This document shows positions 1 through 8,842 of a stretch of DNA of 55,483 bases, one piece after another. The translations under genes and the position numbers were made by a program. Origin of the DNA: Prosthecobacter sp. (lineage in GTDB: Bacteria > Verrucomicrobiota > Verrucomicrobiia > Verrucomicrobiales > Verrucomicrobiaceae). How positions within the stretch are numbered: the stretch's first letter is position 1; every line of letters begins with the position of its first letter. The stretch is taken from the NCBI GenBank assembly GCA_021733925.1, contig JAIPJY010000047.1:1-55483 (forward strand), written 5' to 3'. The notes beneath the pieces were generated by a model that saw only the letters and a program-made list of their open reading frames with translations, made no database searches and was not told the DNA's origin.

Positions 1-1
1 C

Positions 2-1294
2 CACGATCTTGGCGAGGCCATCTGGCGCGATGACCAGCAGGCTTCGATGTACCGCTTGATCGTTGAGGGAGCCATCCGCGTCACGCAGGGCACCGGCGGT
101 GCGCTCTACCTCTATGACGAGGCCACCCAGCAGCTCGTTCCACGGCACTATTCCGACTTTTGCGCCCCGCTCATCAGCCTGCCCGAGCGCGTGCGCGAGC
201 AGATGAAGGAGAATTCCGCCACTCTCCTGAGCACACTGCGCATGCAGACAGAAACAGTGCAGTCAGGTCTTCTCGGCAGTGTTTTCGCGCAGCAAAAGAC
301 CGAATTGCTGCCGGATCTCGGCACTGACACGCGCCTGGGCGAGCACTTGGTTTCCTCCCAGAAGCATGTCACCGCCATGATCGGCCCCCTGAGCTTTGGT
401 CTTCGCAGGCTCGGTGTACTTGCCGTCACTTCTCCCAAAGATGGCCGCAGCTACAACGCCAACGACTTCGAAGTCTTCAACTCCCTCATTGAGCAGTCCG
501 CCTTCGCCCTCGCGAATGCCATGTCGCATCAAGAAGCAGCCAAGAACCGCATGGATCAGCAGGAACTGCAAAACGCCAGTCAGATCCAAAAGGTGCTGCT
601 CCCAGAGCGCGACCCGGAGGTCCCGGGCTTCATCATCGCCGGCAGAAACATCCCCGCCCGCACGCTCAGCGGCGACTACTTCGACTATTTGCCCCTGCCC
701 GACGGTCGCTTTGGCGCCGTCATTGCCGACGTTTCAGGCAAAGGCCTCGGTGCCGCCATGATCACCGTCATGTGCCGTACCCTCATGCGGGCCAAATCGC
801 AGACCTCCGAATCCCCCAGCGTCGTTCTCGCGGCGGTGAACCGCCAGATCGCCCCGGACATCCGCGAGGACATGTTCATCACCATGTCCTACGTCGTGGT
901 CGAAGAGGACGGCTCCAGGCTCACCATCTCCCGTGCCGGCCACAACGCCGCGCTGCTCTGGCGCAAAGCCACCGGCAAGGTCGAATCGATTCACCCCCCC
1001 GGACTCGGCGTCGGCATCGACAAGGGCGCGGTCTTTGAACGCGTCACCAAAGATGAAAGCTTCCAGATGGAGCCGGGCGACTGCCTGCTGCTCTACACCG
1101 ACGGCGTCAACGAGGCCATGGACCCCAAAGGCATCGAATTTGGCGAGGAACGCGTTGAAGAAGAACTCGCCAAACATGCCCCGAACGGGCCGAAAGCGGT
1201 CATTGGCGGCATTATTCTTGATTTGGAGCACTTTTTGAAGGGGCGGCGCTCCCACGACGACATCACCTTGATTGCTATCCAGAAGACGGCATAG
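2..1294 (+). CDS. GAF-SpoIIE (PP2C-type) serine phosphatase, 5' end outside window
   Basis: The frame is open to the left edge, so the true start is upstream; the first internal ATG is at 47. The N-terminal part (about 150 residues after that ATG) looks like a GAF sensor domain. The C-terminal part (about residues 190-415) is a SpoIIE/RsbU-type PP2C phosphatase, with a metal-binding GDYFDY block near residue 208, VSGKGLGAAM, LLYTDGVNEA, and a final SHDDITL near 402. Such proteins dephosphorylate anti-anti-sigma factors in partner-switching cascades; the partner is not in the window. It ends 30 bp before grpE on the same strand. The phosphatase family is near certain; the GAF assignment is a little less so. 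Confidence 0.88.
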   Translation, partial: HDLGEAIWRDDQQASMYRLIVEGAIRVTQGTGGALYLYDEATQQLVPRHYSDFCAPLISLPERVREQMKENSATLLSTLRMQTETVQSGLLGSVFAQQKTELLPDLGTDTRLGEHLVSSQKHVTAMIGPLSFGLRRLGVLAVTSPKDGRSYNANDFEVFNSLIEQSAFALANAMSHQEAAKNRMDQQELQNASQIQKVLLPERDPEVPGFIIAGRNIPARTLSGDYFDYLPLPDGRFGAVIADVSGKGLGAAMITVMCRTLMRAKSQTSESPSVVLAAVNRQIAPDIREDMFITMSYVVVEEDGSRLTISRAGHNAALLWRKATGKVESIHPPGLGVGIDKGAVFERVTKDESFQMEPGDCLLLYTDGVNEAMDPKGIEFGEERVEEELAKHAPNGPKAVIGGIILDLEHFLKGRRSHDDITLIAIQKTA

Positions 1295-1324
1295 TCGCGG
1301 CCCCCCAAAACACCGCGAAATCCT

Positions 1325-1891
1325 ATGACCGAGCCGAGTCCCGATACGACCCCGCAACCCTTTTTCGAAGAAGTTCCCAATCCTGAAGCCACCGCTCCGA
1401 TGGAGGAGGCAGCGCCGCTTGATCCCATCACGGCACTGACCCAGGAAGTCGAACGCTGGAAAGACATGGCCTACCGCAGTCAGGCCGAGCTGGACAACTT
1501 CCGCAAACGCTCCGCCCGTGAGGCCCAGGAAACCCGCGCCTACGCCAATGGCGATCTCCTGCGCGCCTTGTGCCCCATCCTGGATAATTTCGACATGGGC
1601 CTCGAAGCCGCTCGTCAGGAGTCTGAAAAGTCCATGGTCTTCATGGGCATGAGCATGGTGAACCGCCAGATTCAGGACTTTTTGCGCGACAATGGCGCTT
1701 TGGAAATTGAGGCCCAGGGCAAAGTCTTTGATCCCAATCTTCATGAGGCCGTCGCCCAGGAAGCCAGCGCCACCGTCCCCGAAGGCACCGTCATCCGCGT
1801 CACCCGTCGTGGCTACAAGCTCAAGGACCGCCTCCTCCGTGCCGCCAGCGTCATCGTTTCCAGTGGTCCCACGGCCCCTGCAGGGGCGTAA
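1325..1891 (+). CDS. grpE: Nucleotide exchange factor GrpE
   Basis: 188 residues. GrpE releases ADP from DnaK in the Hsp70 chaperone cycle. The N-terminus is acidic and proline-rich (about 1-40), followed by the long helix with the family pattern around YRSQAELDNFRKR and a C-terminal beta domain with FDPNLHEAV and GYKLKDRLLRAA. Length is normal for the family. It is followed 18 bp later by dnaJ, so the two are probably co-transcribed; dnaK is not in this window. I see no CIRCE operator (TTAGCACTC inverted repeat) upstream. The start has no Shine-Dalgarno sequence. Confidence 0.96.
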   Translation: MTEPSPDTTPQPFFEEVPNPEATAPMEEAAPLDPITALTQEVERWKDMAYRSQAELDNFRKRSAREAQETRAYANGDLLRALCPILDNFDMGLEAARQESEKSMVFMGMSMVNRQIQDFLRDNGALEIEAQGKVFDPNLHEAVAQEASATVPEGTVIRVTRRGYKLKDRLLRAASVIVSSGPTAPAGA

Positions 1892-1909
1892 CCCTCTTTT
1901 TACACAGCT

Positions 1910-3061
1910 ATGGCCGACAAACGCGATTATTACGAAGTCCTTGGCGTTTCCCGTGACGTTTCGGACGAGGAGTTGAAAAAAGCCTACCGCAAGCTCGCGG
2001 TGAAACATCACCCCGACAAAAACCCGGACGACAAATCGGCCGAAGGCAAATTCAAGGAAGTCGGCGAAGCCTACGACGTCCTCAGCGACGAGCAAAAACG
2101 CGCCGCGTATGACCGTTACGGCCACGCCGCCTTTGCCGGTGGCATGGGCGGCCCGTCCGCCGGTGGGCACGATCCCTTCGACATTTTCCGCGAAGTCTTC
2201 AGCGGTGGTGGCGGCGGCATCTTCGAGCAGTTCTTCGGCGGCGGTGGTGGCGGAGGCGGCGGTGGCCGTCGTCGCGATGGCCCGCAACGCGGCAGCGACC
2301 TGCGCTACGGAATGGAAATCTCCCTCGAAGACGCCGCGCATGGCGTGGAGCGCGAGATCGAGTACGAGCGCAGCGCCTCCTGCAAACCCTGCTCCGGCTC
2401 CGGCTCCGCCAGCGGCGGCGGCGGTAAAAAAACCTGCCGCACCTGCGGCGGTGTCGGCCAGGTCATCAGCTCACGTGGCTTCTTCCAGATTCAGCAGACT
2501 TGCCCGGATTGCAGTGGCAGTGGCGAAATGATCAGCGACCCCTGCCGCAGCTGCCACGGCACCGGACGTTCCAAGGAACGCACCAAAGTCCGCGTCAAAG
2601 TGCCTGCGGGCATCGAAGACGGCTCCCGTCTGCGCTCCACCGGCAACGGCGATCTCGGCGTGAAAAACGGCCCTGCCGGCGATCTCTACATCGTCGTCCA
2701 GGTCAAATCACACGAGATCTTCGAGCGCGAAGGCAATGACCTCCACTGCGACATCCCTCTCTCCTTTGGCACCGCCGCTCTCGGCGGAGAGCTCACCGTC
2801 CCCACCATGGAGGCCAAGGCTTCCGTCAAAGTGCCCGCTGGCACCCAAAACGGCACCACCTTCCGCCTTCGCGGCAAAGGCATGAAAATCCTCGGCGAAG
2901 ACCGCTTTGGCGATCTCTACGTCCACGTCCAGATCGCCGTGCCGACAAAGCTCAATGCCGAACAGCGCGAGAAGCTCGACGAATTTTCCAAATCCCTTGG
3001 TGAACAAACCTCTCCCATGGAGGAAACCTTCTTCGAAAAAGCGAAAAAGTTTTTCCGCTGA
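1910..3061 (+). CDS. dnaJ: Chaperone protein DnaJ
   Basis: 383 residues, full-length type I DnaJ. It stimulates DnaK ATPase and hands over unfolded clients. The J domain is N-terminal with HPD at residues 34-36. A glycine-rich linker follows to about residue 130 and includes a run of ten or so glycines. The zinc domain has four CxxCxGxG units ([32 protein letters not shown]), and the C-terminal substrate-binding domains end the protein. It lies 18 bp downstream of grpE. A small unknown gene starts 17 bp after its stop and may share the transcript. Confidence 0.97.
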   Translation: MADKRDYYEVLGVSRDVSDEELKKAYRKLAVKHHPDKNPDDKSAEGKFKEVGEAYDVLSDEQKRAAYDRYGHAAFAGGMGGPSAGGHDPFDIFREVFSGGGGGIFEQFFGGGGGGGGGGRRRDGPQRGSDLRYGMEISLEDAAHGVEREIEYERSASCKPCSGSGSASGGGGKKTCRTCGGVGQVISSRGFFQIQQTCPDCSGSGEMISDPCRSCHGTGRSKERTKVRVKVPAGIEDGSRLRSTGNGDLGVKNGPAGDLYIVVQVKSHEIFEREGNDLHCDIPLSFGTAALGGELTVPTMEAKASVKVPAGTQNGTTFRLRGKGMKILGEDRFGDLYVHVQIAVPTKLNAEQREKLDEFSKSLGEQTSPMEETFFEKAKKFFR

Positions 3062-3078
3062 ACGGCAGTAGCCCTCCA

Positions 3079-3303
3079 ATGAACGCCACGCTGGATGCCC
3101 AAACTGCTGATGGCCGTGTCGTGATCACATTCCCCGAATCCGCCGTCCCAGCACAGGAACGAGAGAGCTTCATTGCCTTCATCAAAGCTGAGTGGGAGGC
3201 ACGCCAAAATCGCTTCACGGAGAAAGACGCCCGTGTCCTCGCCGACGAAGTGGACACCAGCTGGTGGGATAAGAATCGTGAGCGCATTCTCCGCAGCATC
3301 TGA
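3079..3303 (+). CDS. Small hypothetical protein downstream of dnaJ
   Basis: 74 residues, soluble, acidic, no signal peptide or membrane segment. I do not recognise the family. The start ATG is 17 bp after the dnaJ stop and the reading frame has chromosome-like codon use, so it is probably a real gene at the end of the grpE-dnaJ operon. The middle is helical and charged (ESFIAFIKAEWEARQ), and the C-terminus has WWDKNRERILRSI. The size and the tail resemble small antitoxin-like or addiction-module proteins, but no toxin gene follows, so no function is assigned. Confidence 0.6.
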   Translation: MNATLDAQTADGRVVITFPESAVPAQERESFIAFIKAEWEARQNRFTEKDARVLADEVDTSWWDKNRERILRSI

Positions 3304-3331
3304 TGAAGCATGAGCCGCCGCTTCGCTCCGC

Positions 3332-3487
3332 TCCATACCAGCCCCAAAGGGGCTGCGGAATATAGCCCAGGGTCGCCGAGCCTAAGCGAGGCCACCCTGG
3401 GTAATCAGCACACGATCGGAAAGCAAAGCCAGCGCTCCGCCGCACCCCATGCCCACCAGCAGCGTCTGCAACAACCTCCGCCACGCC
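3332..3487 (+). repeat. Dispersed intergenic repeat, copy R1
   Basis: First of seven copies in this window. It opens with a hairpin (AGCCCC-AAA-GGGGCT), then a longer stem (CCCAGGGT pairing with ACCCTGGG about 20 nt later, enclosing a GCCGAGCC…GCGAGGC core), then a conserved tail with GGAAAGCAAA, CCCACCAGCAGCGTCTGCAA and CTCCGCCAC. It fills most of the 316 bp spacer between the small gene after dnaJ and the heme O synthase gene. Open frames running through it are products of the repeat and should not be annotated. Confidence 0.9.
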
Positions 3488-3619
3488 ATAGCGCCGCGAT
3501 CAAACAACGCTCTAATCCCCTCCCAGCCGACTCTATTGCCCCACTCATTTAAACCCTCCACAGGACATGCGGCTTGCGACGACGCCATCCCTTCACATGA
3601 TCAATCAGCCCCCAAATTC

Positions 3620-4522
3620 ATGACCACCCGCGACCTGCTGACCCTGACGAAGTTCCGCCTCAGTGCGCTCGTCATCGTCACCACGTTTGTGGGGTTCTGG
3701 CTGCGTGCTCCCAAGGGCTTCGACATCTGGCTGCTGTTTCACACCATCATTGGCAGCACCCTCGCCGCCTTCGGTGCGGCGGTGTTCAATCAGCTCATGG
3801 AAATCGAGCCCGACTCGCGCATGCAGCGCACGTCGGATCGTCCCCTGCCCTCCGGGCGCGTGAGTCCTTCAGCCGCCTTCGGCATCGGCTGGCTCCTCAG
3901 CGCCTGGGCGCTCATCCACCTGACCATCACGGTGAACATGGAGGCCGCAGCCCTCACCGCGCTCACCCTCGCGGTGTATCTCTTCATCTACACCCCGCTC
4001 AAGCGCCAAAGCGCTACCAACACGCTCGTCGGTGCCGTCTCCGGCGCTCTGCCGCCGCTCATCGGCTGGGCCGGTGCCGCCGGCCCCCTGCCTGCGGGTG
4101 CCGCCCCCCATTTCCGCTGGGAGCTCATGATCGAGCCCGGTGCCATCTACCTCTTCCTCCTCCTCTTCCTCTGGCAGCTCCCCCATTTCCTCGCCATCAA
4201 CTGGATGTATCGCGACGAGTACCGCAAAGGCGGCTTCGTCATGCTCGCCAACGACGATGAGCACGGCGCACGCACCTCGAAGCACGCGCTTGCCTACGCC
4301 GTCAGCACCGTCCTGCTGATGTTCTACCCCGTGTATGCCGGTGCCGCCTATGCCTGGTGGTTCCTGCCTCCGGCCCTGCTGCTCAGCGGCTGGCTCTGCG
4401 TCCTGGCGCTGCGCTTCAACCGCCACCCGGAACGGGCAACCGCTCGCAAACTTTTCTTCTGCACGCTGATGTATCTCCCCGGCATTCTGACCGTATCTAT
4501 CATCGCCTGGAAACACGCGTAA
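3620..4522 (+). CDS. ctaB: Protoheme IX farnesyltransferase (heme O synthase)
   Basis: 300 residues from the chosen ATG. The frame is open much further upstream, but that part is repeat R1, so I start at MTTRDLLTLTKF, which matches the usual family N-terminus. The enzyme adds a farnesyl group to heme b to make heme O for terminal oxidases; it is a polytopic inner-membrane UbiA-family protein. The prenyl-diphosphate motif is NQLMEIEPD (about 57-65) followed by RTSDRPLPSGR. The second conserved block, YTPLKRQSATNTLVGAVSGA, is near 124-143. Eight or nine hydrophobic segments are visible. It is 10 bp upstream of the SCO gene and forms an oxidase-maturation operon with it. Confidence 0.95.
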   Translation: MTTRDLLTLTKFRLSALVIVTTFVGFWLRAPKGFDIWLLFHTIIGSTLAAFGAAVFNQLMEIEPDSRMQRTSDRPLPSGRVSPSAAFGIGWLLSAWALIHLTITVNMEAAALTALTLAVYLFIYTPLKRQSATNTLVGAVSGALPPLIGWAGAAGPLPAGAAPHFRWELMIEPGAIYLFLLLFLWQLPHFLAINWMYRDEYRKGGFVMLANDDEHGARTSKHALAYAVSTVLLMFYPVYAGAAYAWWFLPPALLLSGWLCVLALRFNRHPERATARKLFFCTLMYLPGILTVSIIAWKHA

Positions 4523-4532
4523 CTGCACCGCC

Positions 4533-5243
4533 ATGAACGAATCTCCCGCCAAAGCCAAGCTCAGCCCCTGGACCATCTGGGTGCCCGTCATCATCGCCGT
4601 CCTCGGCCTCGTCGTCTTTTACAACTACCTCATCTACCGCTCACGCATCGACAACGACGTCAACCGTCCGCCCATCCTTGGCCGCCTCGAAAAAGACCTC
4701 GAACTCACCGAGCGCAGCGGCAAGACCGTCCACCTCGAAGATTTGAAAGGTAAGGTGCTCGTCGTCTCCTGGGTTTTCACCCGCTGCCCGCGCGGCTGTG
4801 CGGCGGTGATCGCCAAACTCATGAAGCTTCAGTCGGAATTCGCCAACGAGCCCGGCCTCCACTTCGTCAGCTTCACCCTCGACGCCGACGACACACCGGA
4901 AATGATGAAGAAATTCGCCAGCGGCCTCGGCATCAAGGACGACGCCAACTGGTGGTTCGTGAACGGTGACAAGGACGCCGTGCGCAAGTTCATGACCAGC
5001 CAGGTCCAGTTCCGCCCCGTGCAGGACATGCCCGAGGCCGATCGTCTCTCCCCCGACGACAAGTACATCCACGATCTCCGCGTCGCCGTCATCGACCACC
5101 TCGGTCACGTGCGCAGTCTGGCCGATATTCTGAATACCGACCCCGAATTCGCCAAATTCTGGGATGAAAAAATCCGCAAAGACCTGCACTACCTGCTCAA
5201 CGAACAGAAAAAATCCCCCTACATTCCCGCTGGATCGAAATAA
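4533..5243 (+). CDS. SCO1/SenC copper chaperone for cytochrome c oxidase
   Basis: 236 residues. SCO proteins deliver copper to, or reduce, the CuA site of cytochrome c oxidase. One N-terminal membrane anchor (about 14-36) places a thioredoxin-fold domain outside the inner membrane. The copper ligands are visible: CPRGC (C85, C89) and the distal histidine H180 in DDKYIH. Gaps to its neighbours are 10 bp (ctaB upstream) and 3 bp (DUF420 downstream), so translation is probably coupled. No oxidase subunit genes are in the window. Confidence 0.94.
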   Translation: MNESPAKAKLSPWTIWVPVIIAVLGLVVFYNYLIYRSRIDNDVNRPPILGRLEKDLELTERSGKTVHLEDLKGKVLVVSWVFTRCPRGCAAVIAKLMKLQSEFANEPGLHFVSFTLDADDTPEMMKKFASGLGIKDDANWWFVNGDKDAVRKFMTSQVQFRPVQDMPEADRLSPDDKYIHDLRVAVIDHLGHVRSLADILNTDPEFAKFWDEKIRKDLHYLLNEQKKSPYIPAGSK

Positions 5244-5246
5244 ACC

Positions 5247-5681
5247 ATGGACGTCACCGAACTCCCCAAGCTCTACACGATTTTCAACGCCTGTGCGCTC
5301 CTGCACATCATCCTCGGTCTGACGATGATCAAGCTCGGCCACAAAAAGCCGCACATCGTCAGCATGATCATCGCGCTGTTGTTCTCCACGGCCTTCCTCG
5401 GCTGCTACCTCTACTACCACTATCACGCAGGCCACGTGAAGTTTGCCGGCACCGGCCTCACCCGCCCGATCTACTTCACCATCCTCTTCACGCACATCCC
5501 GCTCGCCGTGCTCAGCCTGCCGATGATCATCATGACTGTCGTCCCAGCCCTGCGCAGCCGTTTCGACAAGCACAAGCGCATGGCCAAGTGGACCGTCCCC
5601 GTCTGGCTCTACGTCTCCGTCACCGGCATCATCGTCTATCTCATGTGCTACGTCTGGTACGGCCCGCCCATCCGAGCGTAG
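5247..5681 (+). CDS. DUF420 membrane protein (YozB/CtaM-like)
   Basis: 144 residues with four hydrophobic segments. Family signs are an N-terminal FNACALLHI, the block YLYYHYHAGHVKFAGTG, the TRPIYFTILFTHIPLA stretch, and FDKHKRMAKWTVPVWLYVSV near the end; the histidines in these blocks are the conserved ones of DUF420. Members are linked to maturation of aa3-type oxidases in Firmicutes (CtaM in Staphylococcus, from memory). Its position 3 bp after the SCO gene supports a role in heme-copper oxidase assembly here. Family is sure; function is inference. Confidence 0.88.
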   Translation: MDVTELPKLYTIFNACALLHIILGLTMIKLGHKKPHIVSMIIALLFSTAFLGCYLYYHYHAGHVKFAGTGLTRPIYFTILFTHIPLAVLSLPMIIMTVVPALRSRFDKHKRMAKWTVPVWLYVSVTGIIVYLMCYVWYGPPIRA

Positions 5682-5706
5682 TGGAAGAGATCGTAGCGAA
5701 ACGTCC

Positions 5707-5806
5707 CCATTTGGACTGCGGTCGCGCAGCGAGGAACGAGCGCAGCTACCGCTTTCCGCTGGCCGTTTAGATCACGCACACCAAGAAACGCTCGAAAGCA
5801 GCAGCT
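5707..5806 (+). repeat. Dispersed repeat, second family, copy A
   Basis: About 100 bp that match positions 48314-48412 closely over the first 53 bp (from CCATTTGG through GCGGTCGCGCAGCGAGGAAC to CGCTTTCCGC) and more loosely after that (ACTCGAAAGCA-like tail). Both copies have the same orientation. It sits just after the DUF420 stop and gives rise to spurious frames. Confidence 0.8.
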
Positions 5807-5846
5807 AGGCAGTCGTGCTCCAAAGTCGTCTCCTCTACGGCAAGCC

Positions 5847-6155
5847 TCACTCCTCAAATTTCCACGACTTCCGCTTCGCCGGTTTGAGATCCGTCCTCCC
5901 ATACCTCTTCCGAAACACATCAAACGCGCTGTCAGACCCGTCCGCCTTCATCTGGTGCACCATCTGCAACAAGACCCCCAGCCGCCCCTTCGGAAATCCG
6001 GCCTTGTTCGCAAACCACCCAAGGTATTCCGCCGGAATATCATAAATCGGCACCCCGTTCGGCGGAAAATGCTGCGGCCCATACTTCCCAAACGGCATGA
6101 ACGTCCGCCCGATCTCTTCCAGATCAGCGCGCATGCGTGCAGCAAGGTCGTCCAT
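5847..6155 (-). CDS. DUF3820 family protein
   Basis: 102 residues. It shows the DUF3820 pattern: MPFGKYGPQHFPP followed by IYDIPAEYLGWFANKAGFPKG and a helical tail LGVLLQMVHQMK. This family is sometimes labelled putative quorum-sensing-regulated virulence factor; its biochemical role is not known to me. The C-terminal tail is basic (RKRYGRTDLKPAKRKSW). It is transcribed away from the DAHP synthase end; the spacer contains a very long inverted repeat (6180-6279). Confidence 0.8.
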   Translation of the reverse strand: MDDLAARMRADLEEIGRTFMPFGKYGPQHFPPNGVPIYDIPAEYLGWFANKAGFPKGRLGVLLQMVHQMKADGSDSAFDVFRKRYGRTDLKPAKRKSWKFEE

Positions 6156-6179
6156 GCTCGGACGATACCCCTGGTAAAG

Positions 6180-6279
6180 AATGACGAAACCAGAATGATG
6201 AATGACGAATCAATGACAAAGCCCGAAGCTCTATGACATTGGGATTTCATTCGTCATTCGCCATTCTGGTTTCGTCATT
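6180..6279. terminator. Long inverted repeat / giant hairpin between DUF3820 and DAHP synthase genes
   Basis: Two 31 bp arms (6180-6210 and 6249-6279) are inverted copies with two mismatches; each contains AATGACGAAACCAGAATG. The 38 bp between them has a further short pairing (CAATG with CATTG). The right arm includes the TGA stop codon of the DAHP synthase gene. It could terminate transcription of that gene, but there is no T-tract. It is built from a GAATGACGAA unit found at other sites in this window (27940-27980, 40049-40079, 45153-45213). Confidence 0.65.
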
Positions 6280-7318
6280 TTAGGCAGGCATGCGCCTCGC
6301 GCAGCAGCGCCTCCGTCGTCTCCCAGTCAATGCACGCATCCGTGATCGACTGCCCTCGCACCAGCTGATCCAGCGGCTGCGGAAATTTCTGGCTGCCGCC
6401 GACGAGGTTGCTCTCAAGCATCGCTCCAATAATCGCCTTCTGCCCCGCCACTCGTTGCCTCACGATCTCCCGAAATACATCCGGCATCCGGCGGTGATCC
6501 TTCGCGCAGTTGCCATGGCTGGCGTCGATCATGATCGCTGCCTTGAGCTTCGCGGACTCAAGTCCGTCGATGGTCTCCCGCACATCGTCCGCCCCATAGT
6601 TCGGCCCGTCTTCCCCACCCCTCAGAATGATGTGGCAGTCCGGATTGCCACTCGTCGTGACGGCAGAGGCGACACCCTCCTCACTCACACCCAGAAAAGT
6701 CTGCGGCTGCATCGCCGCCTTGATCGCATTGATCGCCGGCGTGATGTGCCCAAACGTCCCATTCTTAAATCCCAGCGGCATCGACAAACCCGACGCCATC
6801 TGCCGGTGCGTCTGCGACTCCGTCGTGCGTGCACCGATGGCGCTCCAACTGATCAAATCCGCAATGTACTGCGGCGTGATCGGGTCCAGCAGCTCCGTGG
6901 CCGTGGGCAGTCCCAGATCGAGCACATCACGCAAAATTTTCCGCGCTAGCCTCAACCCCTCTGGAATGTCGCAGCTGCCATCAAGCCGTGGGTCCATGAT
7001 CAGCCCCTTCCAGCCCACCGTCGTGCGCGGCTTTTCAAAATACACACGCATCACGATGCACAGCCGGTCCTTCAGTTCCTCCGCCAGCGCCGCCAGCTTC
7101 CGTGCATACTCCAGACCCGCCTCAGGATCATGAATCGAGCACGGCCCCAGCACGACGAGAAAGCGTGAATCACTGCCAAAGAGAATGTCGCGAATCTCCT
7201 GCCGCGAACGGGCCACGAAGGCGGCTTGCGCCTCCGTCGGCGCGATGTCGCTCATCATGTCCCGCGGTGACGGCAGCGGAATGTTGGAGGCGATGTGAAG
7301 ATTGGCAGTCTGGCTCAT
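6275..7318 (-). CDS. aroG: 3-deoxy-7-phosphoheptulonate (DAHP) synthase, class I
   Basis: 347 residues. It condenses phosphoenolpyruvate and erythrose-4-phosphate in the first step of the shikimate pathway. Class I (AroF/G/H) signs are LVVLGPCSIHDP, VMRVYFEKPRTTVGWKGL, GARTTESQTHRQMASGLSMP, GFKNGTFG and IMIDASHGNC; the metal-binding C, H, E and D positions of these blocks are present. Length fits the E. coli-type enzymes. Which of AroF/G/H regulation applies cannot be told, so the symbol is generic. The stop codon lies in the long inverted repeat. The APC permease gene upstream ends 34 bp before its start. Confidence 0.95.
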   Translation of the reverse strand: MSQTANLHIASNIPLPSPRDMMSDIAPTEAQAAFVARSRQEIRDILFGSDSRFLVVLGPCSIHDPEAGLEYARKLAALAEELKDRLCIVMRVYFEKPRTTVGWKGLIMDPRLDGSCDIPEGLRLARKILRDVLDLGLPTATELLDPITPQYIADLISWSAIGARTTESQTHRQMASGLSMPLGFKNGTFGHITPAINAIKAAMQPQTFLGVSEEGVASAVTTSGNPDCHIILRGGEDGPNYGADDVRETIDGLESAKLKAAIMIDASHGNCAKDHRRMPDVFREIVRQRVAGQKAIIGAMLESNLVGGSQKFPQPLDQLVRGQSITDACIDWETTEALLREAHACLK

Positions 7319-7352
7319 GGGGAACCTTCCATAAAGCCGGAACCGACTATCT

Positions 7353-8738
7353 TCAATCTTCCTGCACCACCGGATTCTTCGGCTTCAGCACCAGGTACAG
7401 CACCAGGCTCACAACCACGATCCCCCCCGCAATGAGCGGAGCCGTTTGCTGGGAGGTATCCGAGCTGGTGACCGCGCTGTAAATGCGCGCATAGATGAGC
7501 GAGGCGCAGGTCAAGGCTCCAAGAAGCGGCACAATCATCGGCGGCTCAAAACCGCCCCGGGGTTCATCCGGACGACGCTTCAGCACCAGCAGCGCAATGT
7601 TCACAATGGTGAAGACACTCAGAAGCAGCAGCACGGTGGATTCGGCGAGTTGTTTCACGCCACCGCTGAGGATGAGCAAAGCAACAATGCCAAACAGCAC
7701 AAACACCGCGATGTGCGGCGTATGACGCTTGGGATGGATGCGCCCCAAGATGGCGGGCAGCAGCCCCTGGCGGCTCATGCCATACAAAAGGCGCGAGCCC
7801 ATGATGTAGTTCAGCAGCGCAGTGTTGCCGATCGCAAAAATGGTGATGCCCAGATAAAGACGATCAATGCCTCCCAGCCACGGAGCGGCCCTGTGCGCCA
7901 CGTCCATCAGCGGCGTTTTGCTCGCCGCCAGTTCACGCCATGGGATTACCGAAACCGCCGTGATCGCCACCGCCATATAGATGATCGTCGCGAGGATCAT
8001 GGCACCAATCAGGCCAAACGGCACATTCTTCCGCGGGTTCTTCACCTCCTCGCTCACGTTCAATATGTCCTCGAAGCCGATGAAGGAATAAAACGTCAGC
8101 ACCGCCCCCTGCATGACCAGCGCCAGGGTGATGCCCGAGCCGGGACCGCCCGCCACCGTGTCGCCCGCTGTTTCCAGGTAGTTCACACTGCCCCAGTAAC
8201 GGACCCCGACCGCGATGATGAACAGCAGACCGGAAGCCTCCACGACGGTGCAGAGGATGTTCAACCACATGCTTTCACGCAGGCCACGATAGATCACGCA
8301 CCCCACGAGAAACACGATGCCGATGGCGACGAGCTTGATGTCGAGAGCAAACCCCAGCGCCTTTTCCAACTGTTCAGCAATAGCCTGTGCGCCAGTGGCC
8401 ATGCTGGTCAGACCGCTCATCATCACGGCAAGTCCCACCACGTAACTGAGCAGCGGTTTGCGCAGCCCCTTCTGGGTGACATACGCCGCGCCTCCCGCTT
8501 TGGCGTAACGGCTGCCAACACAGGCATACGACAGGCCCGTGAGCATCGCGGCGATCATCGCGGTCAAAAACGCGAGCCATACCGCATTTCCCAAGGAGTC
8601 TGCAGCCCGTCCGATGAGCGCATAAATGCCCGCTCCCAGCATCGATCCAAGTCCATAAAACAGCACCTGCCAGCCGCCGATCGTTGGCTGAAGAGAAGGC
8701 GGTGCGTCGGTTTTTGAAGAAAGGGCGGCGGGTTCCAT
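7353..8738 (-). CDS. APC family amino acid permease
   Basis: 461 residues with about 12 hydrophobic segments. The N-terminal helix has the APC signature GLGSMLGAGIYALIGRAADSLG, and the consensus FYSFIGFEDILNVSEEVKNPRKNVP (helix 6 region) is very clear. Such proteins import amino acids or polyamines with protons or by exchange. Substrate cannot be read from sequence. It is followed by DAHP synthase on the same strand, which may or may not be functionally meaningful. The upstream hsp20 operon is cut off from it by a strong terminator at 8772-8820. Confidence 0.92.
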   Translation of the reverse strand: MEPAALSSKTDAPPSLQPTIGGWQVLFYGLGSMLGAGIYALIGRAADSLGNAVWLAFLTAMIAAMLTGLSYACVGSRYAKAGGAAYVTQKGLRKPLLSYVVGLAVMMSGLTSMATGAQAIAEQLEKALGFALDIKLVAIGIVFLVGCVIYRGLRESMWLNILCTVVEASGLLFIIAVGVRYWGSVNYLETAGDTVAGGPGSGITLALVMQGAVLTFYSFIGFEDILNVSEEVKNPRKNVPFGLIGAMILATIIYMAVAITAVSVIPWRELAASKTPLMDVAHRAAPWLGGIDRLYLGITIFAIGNTALLNYIMGSRLLYGMSRQGLLPAILGRIHPKRHTPHIAVFVLFGIVALLILSGGVKQLAESTVLLLLSVFTIVNIALLVLKRRPDEPRGGFEPPMIVPLLGALTCASLIYARIYSAVTSSDTSQQTAPLIAGGIVVVSLVLYLVLKPKNPVVQED

Positions 8739-8771
8739 GCTCTGCTACTAGCCGAGAACGTGCCGCCCTGG

Positions 8772-8820
8772 AAGATAAAAAGCAGCCGCCCCCGTCGCGT
8801 GTTTCAGCGATGGGGGCGGC
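8772..8820 (-). terminator. Rho-independent terminator of the hsp20 operon
   Basis: On the minus strand, a 14 bp stem (plus-strand arms 8785-8798 GCCGCCCCCGTCGC and 8807-8820) with one G-T pair and an 8 nt loop is followed by a T-rich run (complement of 8772-8782). It starts 23 bp after the stop of the second hsp20 gene and ends before the APC permease start, so it separates the two units. Confidence 0.88.
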
Positions 8821-8842
8821 GTCATTTTCAAGCACCGGTCAA

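Noticed and set aside
1295-1324. CIRCE operator before grpE-dnaJ
   Set aside because: The 30 bp gap has no TTAGCACTC/GAGTGCTAA inverted repeat.
734-2341. 535-residue open frame on the minus strand opposite the SpoIIE phosphatase, grpE and dnaJ
   Set aside because: Low-complexity product (Gly/Ala/Val-rich) that is the mirror of high-GC codons; the plus-strand genes are unmistakable.
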